Made by a program: the position numbers and the translations under genes
Notes under the pieces: generated by a model
What the model saw: the letters and a program-made list of their open reading frames with translations, nothing else
The model's database searches: none
What the model was told of the DNA's origin: nothing
In this document: in pieces, positions 13,250 to 21,112 of the stretch
How positions within the stretch are numbered: position 1 is the stretch's first letter
How the letters are laid out: each line of letters starts with the position of its first letter
From: a virus
DNA length: 21,112 bases
IMG/VR virus record: IMGVR_UViG_3300035698_004912
Location: 1 to 21,112 of that record
Strand: one strand, 5' to 3'

Positions 13250-16200
13250 ATGCCCTTCTTAAGAAACATAAGAGACCTCTTTGCAAAACCTAAACCAGTT
13301 ATAGATGTAGTAAGTACAGACCCACGGGTTTTACAGAGTGCTAGAGCTAGACGAACCCTGCCAGATACGCAGAGGTTAATTAGGCGTGCTAAAGTAGAGA
13401 GAGCAACAATCGTTCCGAAGGCTTTTGTACGAGCTCAAACAGCAGTGCCAAGATTCGTGGCACGAGGCTCAGCTAGAGTAGGTGGAACAATAGGAGCTAC
13501 TCTAGCTGGTAAAAAGACTATCCCTATAAGGCGAGACATACCAAAAGTCGCACAAAGATTACAAAGACAGTTTTTTGGTGAAGACCCGCTAGAGAGCATC
13601 CCTACTCAAATAGACAGATTCCCAGGTAGAGCTAAGGAGCTTGGTATACCTGAAAGTGCAGGAAGGAAATTAGCTGCGCCTTTAGTTGTTGGGTCTATAG
13701 CAGCAGAGTTCACAGGGTTAGGTAAAAGCAAGAAGTTGATTAAGCCGACAGTAAAAGGAGTAGAGAAAGGTATCCCGTTTATAAGAAACTTACTTAGCGA
13801 GTTAGAGCCGGTAGAACATTTATTGGCGAGTATATCTAAAAAGACTAGGGCAGAAAATTCTTTATATATAAGAGTAAGAGACGCAGGCAGTGACTTATTA
13901 GCGTCAATGAACGGCAGAAAAGAATTGAGTGATGATGTCATAAGAAACGCTAGAGAATTGGTGGAACTTGGTAACAAGAAACTAGAGAGGTTAAAAAAGC
14001 TATCTAACTTTACTACTAAAAAACTAGACCCAATGATACTGGATGACGACATCACCTCACAAGCCCGTAAGTTCATCTACAGACCTAGTAAAGGCTTAGA
14101 CAGCCAAAGAGGAGCTATAGACTTTAACGCTCCGATAGAACCTATAAAAGGATTACAAGCAGCGAAACAACAAGTGACGCAAGGCCTACGTAAATTAAAA
14201 GGTCAAGACGTATCATCGGTTAAATTAACTAGTAAGGGCTTACAGACGGCGAGAGATACCGCAAAAGGAACATTAACAAAACGGCTGCCGCAACTTTTAG
14301 CAGAACGTAGGGCAACTTTCGAGGCTCTGGGAACTCCCCTAACAGCAAACGGTAGAGCAAAGGCGTCAATATCAAAAAAGTTAGCAACATCAGCGGGACA
14401 GCGACTACGAGATTCAAAGTCATTAGATAATGTTATAGGTGATGTAAGTGCTAAGGAAAAAATAAATATAATTGATTTGTTCCGTACTCCTACTAAGATA
14501 CTAAACAAAATAGGTCTAGGCAAGGAAGGTAAGGCTCTCGAACAATCGTGGGACGCATACAAAGCAGAGCTACCAAGCCACATAGATAAGATAGGAGAGT
14601 GGTTAAAGAGACTAGGTGGTAAAGATGCTAGTGTTAGAGTGTTCCGTAGCTTAGACGGGCAACAAATAGCACTCACTAAGGTTGAGAAACAAGTGGCAGG
14701 TGAGATAAGCGAGTACCTATCGGTATGGGCAGACAGACTAGGTCTACCTAAGGACAAGCGCATTGCTAGTTACATTACTCATTTATTTGATGATGCTTTT
14801 AATGCAAAAGAGTTTGATCCAGAGATAGCAAGATTAATAACAGATAAAGTAGCAGGTTCTGTTTATGACCCATTCTTACAGAAACGTCTAGGAGCTAGAG
14901 GTTACAAAGAAGACTTAGGATTAGCACTACAGGCATATGCTAAGAGAGGCGTACGTAAAGCGAACATGGACCCTGCTCTAGCAATACTTAAAAAGAGTTC
15001 CGGTAAACTAGAGAACAGCCAACTAAAATATGTGGAGAGGTTATCTTCACGTATCAATATGCGTCCAACAGAAATAGACAGTTGGATAGACAACACAGCT
15101 AGGTCTTTAGGAGTTAAATCCCAACGTCCAACCATGAGGGCAAGTCATTTCGTTCGCATGCTAGGTTTTAGAGGTGCGTTAGGAGCTAATGTAGGTTCAG
15201 CGGTACGAAACTTAACACAGGTTAACAACACCTTCGCCAAGTTAGGAACTAAATACACAACTAGAGGGTACATGGATATAGTACGGAAAATGGCGGCTAG
15301 GGACACTGACGAGCTAGTAAGAGCAGGTGTGTTAGACGACCAGTTTGTAGACCATTCTGTATCGGCATTAAAGAAAAGACTTGAAACAGTGGATAAAGGT
15401 TTATTCTTCTTGTTTGATAGAGCTGAGAAAATAAACAGAGGTTCAGCTTACTACGGTGGAAAAGCTAAAGCGTTAGCGGCTGGAAAAACAGAGGCAGAAG
15501 CAATAAGAGAAGGAATCGACTTAGCTAGAACGACACAGTTTAAGTTCGGGGCAGTAGACACTCCCCCTATTTTACAAGCAGACATTGCTAAGGCGTTTTT
15601 ACAGTTTCAATCTTTTAATGTTAAGCAGTTGGAATTTCTAGGAGACATGGTAGCTAACAAAGAATTGGCTGGCTTGATGAGATATACACTAGGAGCGGCT
15701 ATTATAACATCGTCATTTGGGAAACTAATAGGTGTAGAACCTGCAGACTGGATACCGTATTATGATGACCTATTGGAAGGCAGGACTAGAATAGGAAAAA
15801 CCCCAGCGATAAATGTAGCGACTACCGCATTTAAAGCTGCAACAGGCGCACCAGATAAGTTTGGACAACCAACAGAGACAGGAGCGTTAGGTCAGGCTCT
15901 TATCCCTGTAATTCCAGGGGGAGTACAAGCTAAGAAAACCATACAAGGGTTAAGAGCAGTTAGTGCCGGAGCATCAAAGTCTAAGTCGGGCAGGGTTAGG
16001 TTCCCAGTACCACAGAACGTACCAGAGCTATTAAGAAAAGCAGTCTTCGGACAATATTCTGGGAAAGAGGCTAAACTTTACTTTGACGAAGAACGACAAC
16101 CACTAGGAGAAAAAGACTCGCTGTATTACAAGACATTAGTTAAAGAAGGCTATGACCCAGATAAAGTCTTTAATGCTTTATATAAAAGACGAATAGAGCG

Positions 16201-16351
16201 AACTCTTAAAACTGACAAGACAGCACTAGTAAAAAAGTTAAAACTATTAACGATTGATGAGAATAAGACTAAAGATAAGAAAAGAAAAGAAGCTATAAAG
16301 TTAATCAAGGAATACGACAATAAAATACTAAAGAAACTTAAGCAATTATAA
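13250..16351 (+). CDS. Large basic protein, putative ejected virion protein
   Basis: This encodes 1033 residues and starts directly after the previous stop (TAAATG), with no ribosome site of its own, so it is coupled. The N-terminal 100 residues are Arg/Lys-rich. A mildly hydrophobic Gly/Ala stretch lies near residues 135-155. The body is helical. The region about 725-870 (REGIDLARTTQFKFG, then AKAFLQFQSFNVKQLEF and MRYTLGAAIITSSFGKLIGV) resembles the C-terminal segment of very large phage proteins that are packed in the head and injected (polyvalent or inner-core type). It contains one plausible membrane-associating helix. The last 50 residues are extremely Lys-rich. No transglycosylase, protease or polymerase motif could be recognised. 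I infer delivery with the DNA from size, position and composition only. Confidence 0.55.
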   Translation: MPFLRNIRDLFAKPKPVIDVVSTDPRVLQSARARRTLPDTQRLIRRAKVERATIVPKAFVRAQTAVPRFVARGSARVGGTIGATLAGKKTIPIRRDIPKVAQRLQRQFFGEDPLESIPTQIDRFPGRAKELGIPESAGRKLAAPLVVGSIAAEFTGLGKSKKLIKPTVKGVEKGIPFIRNLLSELEPVEHLLASISKKTRAENSLYIRVRDAGSDLLASMNGRKELSDDVIRNARELVELGNKKLERLKKLSNFTTKKLDPMILDDDITSQARKFIYRPSKGLDSQRGAIDFNAPIEPIKGLQAAKQQVTQGLRKLKGQDVSSVKLTSKGLQTARDTAKGTLTKRLPQLLAERRATFEALGTPLTANGRAKASISKKLATSAGQRLRDSKSLDNVIGDVSAKEKINIIDLFRTPTKILNKIGLGKEGKALEQSWDAYKAELPSHIDKIGEWLKRLGGKDASVRVFRSLDGQQIALTKVEKQVAGEISEYLSVWADRLGLPKDKRIASYITHLFDDAFNAKEFDPEIARLITDKVAGSVYDPFLQKRLGARGYKEDLGLALQAYAKRGVRKANMDPALAILKKSSGKLENSQLKYVERLSSRINMRPTEIDSWIDNTARSLGVKSQRPTMRASHFVRMLGFRGALGANVGSAVRNLTQVNNTFAKLGTKYTTRGYMDIVRKMAARDTDELVRAGVLDDQFVDHSVSALKKRLETVDKGLFFLFDRAEKINRGSAYYGGKAKALAAGKTEAEAIREGIDLARTTQFKFGAVDTPPILQADIAKAFLQFQSFNVKQLEFLGDMVANKELAGLMRYTLGAAIITSSFGKLIGVEPADWIPYYDDLLEGRTRIGKTPAINVATTAFKAATGAPDKFGQPTETGALGQALIPVIPGGVQAKKTIQGLRAVSAGASKSKSGRVRFPVPQNVPELLRKAVFGQYSGKEAKLYFDEERQPLGEKDSLYYKTLVKEGYDPDKVFNALYKRRIERTLKTDKTALVKKLKLLTIDENKTKDKKRKEAIKLIKEYDNKILKKLKQL

Positions 16352-16368
16352 GTTGGTCAACGACTTTG

Positions 16369-16398
16369 TTGAAGAGATAAGGGAGATAAACTTATAAT
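16369..16398 (+). promoter_or_regulatory. Promoter of the second HNH gene and downstream tail genes
   Basis: TTGAAG (16369-16374, 4/6) and TATAAT (16393-16398, 6/6) are 18 bases apart. The 11-mer AACTTATAATT at 16389-16399 is identical to that at 2629-2639. Transcription would start about 12 bases before the HNH ATG at 16418 and could continue into the adaptor and tail genes. Confidence 0.55.
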
Positions 16399-16417
16399 TT
16401 AATGCTAAACTGATTGT

Positions 16418-16825
16418 ATGAACAAACTACCAGACAACAAAATATGTGAGACCTGTGGTAATAAATACTTTCGGTCTATGCGTATTGTAGATGGGAAAGA
16501 ATATCCCACATCTATAACGCAATGGAGGAAGAGAGCTTATTGCTCAGCTGGGTGCATCCCACATACAGGGGAAAATTATGGGCGTGGTAAAGACCACTGG
16601 AACTGGAAAGGTAAAAATGTTGGCTACAGGGGTATCCACCACTGGGTAGTAAAAAACCTAGGACGGGCTACTAAATGCACAGAATGCCCAGCCACAGTTA
16701 AGACCACGAGAATCCACTGGGCTAATATGAACCATTTGTACAGAAGAGTTTTAAAAGATTATAAATCGCTATGTGCTGCTTGCCACGGAGTACATGATAA
16801 GGCGTTAAGGGCACAAAGGAGCTAA
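16418..16825 (+). CDS. Free-standing HNH endonuclease, second copy of the family
   Basis: This encodes 135 residues. One N-terminal zinc finger (C10-x2-C13 with C42-x3-C46, including WRKRAYCSAGC) is followed by a linker with HWNWKGK (60-66), a segment often seen in phage HNH proteins. The HNH domain follows: H74 or H75 in RGIHHWV, C87/C90, N103 in HWANMN, C119/C122 and H123. The architecture matches the HNH gene at 4693 but with one finger instead of two. The two are clearly related but too diverged to be a recent duplication. It lies between the ejection and adaptor genes with its own promoter. Its stop codon overlaps the spacer of the adaptor's ribosome site (AAAGGAG 16815-16821), so it is fitted closely to that gene. 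Probably a homing-type nuclease. Confidence 0.88.
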   Translation: MNKLPDNKICETCGNKYFRSMRIVDGKEYPTSITQWRKRAYCSAGCIPHTGENYGRGKDHWNWKGKNVGYRGIHHWVVKNLGRATKCTECPATVKTTRIHWANMNHLYRRVLKDYKSLCAACHGVHDKALRAQRS

Positions 16826-16827
16826 TT

Positions 16828-17523
16828 ATGGATTTAGACGAATTTCAAACAAACTTACACTATCTCTACGAGGGAAACATAGATACACCTTCATCAAGCG
16901 ATGACGAATACACTCATCGAACTACATTATTAAAAATGTCAATCAACGCTTGGGATAATGATTATGGCATTAAGTGGAATGAACTTTGGGTAACACTGGC
17001 AGACGCTTCAGACGGTGATACGACAGTAAACGCCAGTGACCTAGATTATGACATGCCAACAGACTTCAGACACCTAGGGGGATTTGTCAGAACTTACACT
17101 AACTCAACCTCACAAACATTCTGGGAGATACTAGACCAAGCACAAGCAGACTTATTCAGAAATGAAAGTACAGTAGGAGCTTATGTCACAGGTAATAAGA
17201 AAGGAGGCTTTGACCTTCACTTCCTCAAACAACCTACAACCAGCGACACGATAGACTATCCTTACTACAAAGAACCATACGAACCTTCCAGTGGAGCTAA
17301 TGTGATAGAAATGTCAGACCCTTGGTTTGCAGTTTATTTTGCACTAGCTAAGTTACATGAGATAGACGGCGATGGAGACAGAGCCCAAATGGCACAAGCC
17401 ACGGCACAACAAAAATTAAGCAACATGAGAGTTAATAACGAACTGAGACCTGGGTATAATCCTAACCGAGTACAAGACACAGACTTCGTAGTAGGTACTC
17501 CAGGCTTCGGTGCAACAGGATAA
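16828..17523 (+). CDS. Head-tail adaptor (tail tubular A / gp4-like)
   Basis: This encodes 231 residues with a strong ribosome site (AAAGGAG, six bases before ATG). The pattern is that of podoviral adaptor proteins, which bind under the portal ring: an N-terminal helix region, then YDMPTDFRHLGGF (about 72-84) and a Gly-containing beta segment. YPYYKEPYEP follows, and a long C-terminal helix rich in Ala and Gln comes after SDPWFAVYFALAKLHEIDGD (about 164-183). This mix of DFR and a helix with WFAVYFAL resembles T7 gp11/P22 gp4-type proteins. It overlaps the tail nozzle gene by one base (TAATG), as expected for an adaptor-nozzle pair. The assignment is by pattern and order. Confidence 0.7.
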   Translation: MDLDEFQTNLHYLYEGNIDTPSSSDDEYTHRTTLLKMSINAWDNDYGIKWNELWVTLADASDGDTTVNASDLDYDMPTDFRHLGGFVRTYTNSTSQTFWEILDQAQADLFRNESTVGAYVTGNKKGGFDLHFLKQPTTSDTIDYPYYKEPYEPSSGANVIEMSDPWFAVYFALAKLHEIDGDGDRAQMAQATAQQKLSNMRVNNELRPGYNPNRVQDTDFVVGTPGFGATG

Positions 17524-19478
17524 TGTTAGGCCGAGCAAAACTACAGAACCGTAAAGAGTTCTCTGTTAATATTGACAAGATGGATAAGGGTTTGAATACC
17601 CTGTTTTCAGATTTGCGATTGAGTAAAGACGAGTGTTCAGAAAGCACAAATATGATGTTAGTGGAGGATGGAGTATTAGATAAACGCTGGGGTACGGCAG
17701 CTTACACCACAGCTACATTTACCAATAGACCAGATGGTTTCAGTGAATATAGAAAATTAGATGGGACTAGGCAGTTGATAGTCGTAGCTGATGGGAAGGT
17801 ATACCAAGTAGATGAAGACGGAACTAAGAATGAATTGTCGGGAGCAACTTACACGCAAGGTACAAGAGTATATTTATTGCAATATAATGATTATCTATAC
17901 ATATCAAACGGCGTAGATGCACTAGGGAGATATAATGGAACCTCAATAGCAACCTATTCTGGTATTTCCACACCATCTTGGGATGGCACACCATTGGTTA
18001 TTGGAGCAGGATTAAGCAGTGGAGACTTTACGGCGTACTACAGAGTATCGGCAGTAAATGAAGTCGGCGAAACAATAGCATCCACAGAGGAATCAATTAC
18101 CCATGATATAGACCGTGCTGATTGGGACATAGCCACTGAGAGCATAGCATTAGCATGGGCAGATGTGTCTGGTGCGGAAAAGTACAATATCTATTATTCA
18201 GACACATCAGGGTTTGAAGTTAAATTAGCAGAGACAACTGTATCAGCATATACAGACGATGGTTCGGCAGTAGCAAATCCATACATAGAGACATCAGATG
18301 ACAACACCACAAGTGGGCCAATGTTCACGCAAATGGCAGTAATAGCAAATCGCATATGGGCTACAGGTGACCCTGACAATGAATATAGAGTTTTCTTTTC
18401 TGGGACTGGAGTTAACAAAGGAAACTTCTCGGACTCTTATGGTGGAGGATGGGTTGACTTAGAAAAAGGAGGACGAGACGTAACTATTGCTGTACAAGAC
18501 TTTCAAGGAGTAAGCCATGTATGGACTAAAACAGCAGATGGTAGGGGTTCAATATGGCAAGTTAAATTAGATGATATAGCAATAGAAAGTACGTCCTTTG
18601 TGGTACCAGTACCTACTAGAATAATCCCACAAGTAGGTTCAGAGAGTGCTAGGACGGTAGTCCATGTAGAAAATGATATGTTTCTTTTGAATAAAAAGGG
18701 AGCCTTTGTGTTAGGTAATGAACCAGGGATACAAGACGTATTAAGAACAAATGAATTATCAGCTAAGATAAGACCATACATAGAGGGATTAGACGATGCC
18801 TCTTTTGATAAAGCTTGCGTATATTATTCAGAAGGTAAAGTATTGTTCTCGGTATCATCAGCGTCAGGAGAACCAGACCAGATAATAGTATTTGATAGAG
18901 AACGTGGAGCTTGGATAGGGCACTGGACTGTAGGAGTATCACAGTTTGGAATACACACAGATACTTCAGGGACTACGCACTTACTAGGCATAGCGTCAGA
19001 CAAACTGATAGAATTTTCCAGCAACTTTGAAGATGACCAAGGTACGGCGTTTACATGGACATATGAATCACCACGACTACCTGTAACTAAAGACTGGGCA
19101 GAGTTTGGACGAGTCAGAAAAGGATATATAAAATTAAGAAACGCAACTGGTAGTATTAGCGTAAAACTATCCGGTACAGGCAAAAATGAAAACTACTCTA
19201 CAGTAAGTTCAGCCACAATAGACCCTGGTAGTTCAACCTCTGGTCTAGGCTGGGATTCATTTGGTTCAATCCAACTAGGTTCAACTGGTGGCACAGCTTC
19301 ACAATTTGCGACAGAAAGTTTACTTAGTTATTTACAACTATCTAACAGCTCTAACTTATTGAGGGATGTACAGTGGAAAATATCCGGAAATGAGTCAGGC
19401 GACAGAGCAATAATAATTGGATTAAACATAGAAGGTAGGCTAACCAAACATAAGCTACCTCTAACAGCTAAACTTTAG
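17523..19478 (+). CDS. Tail nozzle/hub protein with an Fn3-like insertion
   Basis: This encodes 651 residues, almost all beta. The opening (DKMDKGLNTLFSDLRLSKDE, then NMMLVEDGVLDKRWGTAAY) is the typical start of short-tail nozzle proteins (T7 gp12 and P22 gp10 type), which form a beta-propeller hexamer below the adaptor. Repeating units such as LIVVADGKVYQVDEDG, YLYISNGVDALGRYNG and MFLLNKKGAFVLG look like propeller blades. Residues about 150-240 (YYRVSAVNEVGETIAS and EKYNIYYSD) read as a fibronectin type III or similar Ig-like domain inserted between blades. The C-terminal 150 residues are a beta-sandwich-like region. Two conserved-looking segments, IVFDRERGAWIGHWT and LIEFSS, fit the last blades. 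Coupled to the adaptor; no separate ribosome site. Confidence 0.72.
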   Translation: MLGRAKLQNRKEFSVNIDKMDKGLNTLFSDLRLSKDECSESTNMMLVEDGVLDKRWGTAAYTTATFTNRPDGFSEYRKLDGTRQLIVVADGKVYQVDEDGTKNELSGATYTQGTRVYLLQYNDYLYISNGVDALGRYNGTSIATYSGISTPSWDGTPLVIGAGLSSGDFTAYYRVSAVNEVGETIASTEESITHDIDRADWDIATESIALAWADVSGAEKYNIYYSDTSGFEVKLAETTVSAYTDDGSAVANPYIETSDDNTTSGPMFTQMAVIANRIWATGDPDNEYRVFFSGTGVNKGNFSDSYGGGWVDLEKGGRDVTIAVQDFQGVSHVWTKTADGRGSIWQVKLDDIAIESTSFVVPVPTRIIPQVGSESARTVVHVENDMFLLNKKGAFVLGNEPGIQDVLRTNELSAKIRPYIEGLDDASFDKACVYYSEGKVLFSVSSASGEPDQIIVFDRERGAWIGHWTVGVSQFGIHTDTSGTTHLLGIASDKLIEFSSNFEDDQGTAFTWTYESPRLPVTKDWAEFGRVRKGYIKLRNATGSISVKLSGTGKNENYSTVSSATIDPGSSTSGLGWDSFGSIQLGSTGGTASQFATESLLSYLQLSNSSNLLRDVQWKISGNESGDRAIIIGLNIEGRLTKHKLPLTAKL

Positions 19479-19504
19479 TATACTTAAACTATTAACTTAA
19501 AATT

Positions 19505-20194
19505 ATGCCAGCAAATACAGACAAACTTCGCAAATCTAAATCGTTGTTCTCAACAACCCTAGCTTCAGATATAACCAACAGCGCAACAACTATCGCTCTT
19601 AACTCAGCTACGGGTCTACCCACAGATACCGCTGTAACGCTCACACTTGACCGTACAGGCACAAGGGAAGTAGTTACGGGTGTTGTTAGCAGTAATAACC
19701 TTACAAACTGTGTGAGGGCACAGGGAGGCTCCTCAGCAGCCGCTCACAGTTCAGGTGATGTGGTTGAAGCTATCTTTGAGCAAGAACAACTAAACGATAT
19801 AGTTGACTGGGGATTGGTAGAACATACCCAAGCAGGAAAACATGACGCAGATATAGCATCGGGCAAAGGTATGTATCAGACTATTGTAACTTCAGCTCCA
19901 GCAGGAGCAGCTACAGACACGCTAGATTTATCAACGGGTAACAAGTTTAACATCACAATGCCCGCAGGTAATATAACTATCGCTTTATCAAACGCATCTG
20001 TCGGGCAAGTATTTACTATCAGGATATTACAAGACGGTACTGGTTCACGAACAGTGACATTTTTCAGCACAATTAAATGGGCAGGTGGAAGCGCACCGAC
20101 TTTGACGACTACGGGAGATAAAGCGGATATGTTTGCGTTTGTTGTTACAGGAGCAGGTGCTTACGACGGATTTGTGGTTGGGCAGAATATATAA
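19505..20194 (+). CDS. Tail appendage (fibre-associated) protein
   Basis: This encodes 229 residues in two parts. The first 100 residues (ITNSATTIALNSATGLPTDT, then REVVTGVVSSNNLTNCVRAQ and EQEQLNDIVDW) resemble the adaptor-type N-terminal segment of many phage tail fibres: small beta strands leading into a helix. The second half (FNITMPAGNITIALSNASVG, then VFTIRILQDGTGSRTVTFFS and KWAGGSAPTLTTTGDKADMF) is a compact beta-sandwich seen at the ends of fibre proteins, with the characteristic W-x-G-G-x-x-P-x-L-x-x-x-x-x-x-x-D pattern. It probably links or decorates the tail and may bind a receptor. Preceded by AAATT rather than a ribosome site. The family is clear in style but not named. Confidence 0.6.
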   Translation: MPANTDKLRKSKSLFSTTLASDITNSATTIALNSATGLPTDTAVTLTLDRTGTREVVTGVVSSNNLTNCVRAQGGSSAAAHSSGDVVEAIFEQEQLNDIVDWGLVEHTQAGKHDADIASGKGMYQTIVTSAPAGAATDTLDLSTGNKFNITMPAGNITIALSNASVGQVFTIRILQDGTGSRTVTFFSTIKWAGGSAPTLTTTGDKADMFAFVVTGAGAYDGFVVGQNI

Positions 20195-20196
20195 TT

Positions 20197-20862
20197 ATGG
20201 CACAGCTAGTAGCAAACCCAAGCGTTGATGCGATAATACTCAGGTCAGGTGTAGATGAGGCATTTTCTACTATAAGAGCTGGTGCTGGTACGTCAGTAGA
20301 TAAGACCGATGATAACGCTCACTTCGCAGTAATAGCAGCGTCAACCACAACTAACCAGTACGAAACTATACAGCGTGGTGTATTCATATTTGATATATCA
20401 TCAATTCCATCAGGTTCAACTATAGACGCTGGAGCGACTTTTGCAGGATATCAAACACTTAAGGCAGACCAACTAGGAGGAGCGCATGAAGTTGCTTTAT
20501 GTGATGGTGTCTCAGCTTCCGACACAGATATAGTGGCAAGTGATTTCCAAAGCCAAGGAACAACTAAACAAGCAACGAACATTACTATTGCTAGCATGAC
20601 CATCCCAGGAACGGCAACATGGACGCTAGATGCAACGGGTAAAGCGTTGATTGAAGCAGCTATAGCGGGTAGTGGTAAATTAAAACTTTGTTTAAGAATA
20701 GAAAAAGATAGAGCAAACTCAGCTCCTTCTACATGGGGTAATTCTGAGCTAGCAAGAACTATAGGTAATTATGTAGAGGCTGCTTCAAACAAACCAACAC
20801 TAACGATTGATTACACTCCCCCAATAGGTGGCGCAATGCTACTAGCCACAATGTTTACTTGA
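20197..20862 (+). CDS. Tail-associated beta-sandwich protein, DNRLRE/CBM96-like
   Basis: This encodes 221 residues, starting two bases after the previous stop. RGVFIFDISSIPSGSTIDAG (about residues 60-79) followed by ATFAGYQTLKAD and ending NKPTLTIDYTPP (about 199-210) matches the outline of DNRLRE-type (CBM96-like) carbohydrate-binding beta-sandwiches. Those read R-x-x-L-x-F-D-L-S near the start and P-x-L-x-V-x-Y at the end. In proteins of that kind the domain sits on cell-surface or extracellular glycan-binding proteins. Here it could give the tail a sugar-binding function. The C-terminus is hydrophobic (GGAMLLATMFT) and may anchor in a trimer. No enzyme motif is seen. Confidence 0.6.
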   Translation: MAQLVANPSVDAIILRSGVDEAFSTIRAGAGTSVDKTDDNAHFAVIAASTTTNQYETIQRGVFIFDISSIPSGSTIDAGATFAGYQTLKADQLGGAHEVALCDGVSASDTDIVASDFQSQGTTKQATNITIASMTIPGTATWTLDATGKALIEAAIAGSGKLKLCLRIEKDRANSAPSTWGNSELARTIGNYVEAASNKPTLTIDYTPPIGGAMLLATMFT

Positions 20863-20863
20863 T

Positions 20864-21112
20864 ATGGCATACATAAATCCTGGAACAAACATATACGGTG
20901 GAGCAAAGGTAGGCTTGCCAAAGATAGGTAAAGGAGTTGTCGACGGCACCCCAAACTCCGTCCTATTCATAGACGCTTCAGGCAACCTAGCCCAAGACAA
21001 CGCTGGCTTTACTTACACAGTAGGTACAGGACTTAACCTTGATGATAATTTAGAAACTATTGGGTATATCAAGTCTAATAGTTTGATTTGGTCGAGTGGT
21101 GGGACAGCAGGC
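20864..21112 (+). CDS. Tail fibre or spike, N-terminal part (cut by window end)
   Basis: ATG 20864 opens a frame that runs to the last base, giving 83 residues. It overlaps no gene and starts one base after the preceding stop. VDGTPNSVLFIDASGNLAQD followed by FTYTVGTGLNLDDNLETIG is a pattern found repeatedly in phage tail fibres and spikes: short beta repeats of the S-V-L-F-x-D-x-x-G-N-L-x-Q-D-x kind. The remainder lies outside the window. It is probably the main receptor-binding fibre, judging from its place after the nozzle and two small appendage genes. Confidence 0.6.
   Translation, partial: MAYINPGTNIYGGAKVGLPKIGKGVVDGTPNSVLFIDASGNLAQDNAGFTYTVGTGLNLDDNLETIGYIKSNSLIWSSGGTAG

Noticed and set aside
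14203-14763. 186-residue frame on the - strand
   Set aside because: It lies wholly inside the 1033-residue gene, is Ser/Leu-rich as expected for an antisense shadow, and every other gene here is on the + strand.
16352-16380. Hairpin TCAAC/GTTGA as a terminator of the 1033-residue gene
   Set aside because: The stem is only five base pairs and no T-run follows; the region looks like the -35 side of a promoter instead.
1-21112. tRNA genes, CRISPR arrays, insertion sequences, integrase or lysis genes
   Set aside because: No cloverleaf-like sequence, regularly spaced repeats, transposase motifs, integrase motifs or holin/endolysin motifs were recognised on reading either strand.
1-21112. Alternative genetic code (TAG or TGA reassigned)
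   Set aside because: TAG ends the capsid and HNH genes and TGA ends many coupled genes at sensible places, with no long frames interrupted by a single stop type.

Overview
The window is about 21 kb of the late (virion) module of a tailed double-stranded DNA phage or prophage. All convincing genes lie on the + strand, are tightly packed, and often overlap by 4 to 40 bases. They run in classic order: terminase, portal, scaffold, capsid, ejection proteins, head-tail adaptor, tail nozzle, tail appendages. The base composition is moderately AT-rich. TAA, TAG and TGA are all used as ordinary stops, so there is no sign of recoding. The capsid protein looks like the N4-gp56 family, and the adaptor plus nozzle pair suggests a short-tailed (podovirus-like) virion. 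The host cannot be named from this sequence. Sigma70-like promoters and two exact DnaA-box matches point to a bacterium with ordinary sigma factor and DnaA recognition.

Layout. 1-4640 is the packaging and head block: the 3' end of the large terminase, a small unknown gene, portal, two small unknown genes, a hyperacidic scaffold candidate and the major capsid protein, closed by a strong intrinsic terminator. 4693-5232 is a free-standing HNH endonuclease. 5215-5303 holds a duplicated 12-mer containing two exact DnaA boxes, followed by an extended -10 promoter. 5303-11435 is an operon-like run that starts with a GroES-like co-chaperonin and two small genes. It continues with seven sugar-related genes: a fused double GT-A glycosyltransferase, two methyltransferase-like proteins, an NAD-dependent epimerase/dehydratase, a GT2-type transferase, a polysaccharide-deacetylase-like protein and a GT-B transferase. 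A small beta-rich unknown protein follows. At 11725-11811 a promoter is followed directly by an intrinsic terminator. 11831-16351 encodes two long proteins that are candidate internal (ejected) virion proteins. 16418-16825 is a second HNH endonuclease of the same architecture with its own promoter. 16828-21112 carries the adaptor, the tail nozzle/hub and three tail-appendage genes, the last one cut by the window end.

How it fits together. Portal, scaffold, capsid and terminase build and fill the head. The 472- and 1033-residue proteins are probably packed inside and delivered with the DNA. The adaptor and nozzle close the head, and the final genes form fibres or a receptor-binding device. The GroES-like protein could help the host chaperonin fold virion proteins. 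The sugar cassette is the unusual part. Its place inside the morphogenesis module suggests that it glycosylates a virion component or remodels the host surface glycan late in infection, but the sequence alone cannot decide between these. No integrase, lysis gene, tRNA, CRISPR array or insertion sequence was recognised, and no gene-free stretch exceeds 300 bases.
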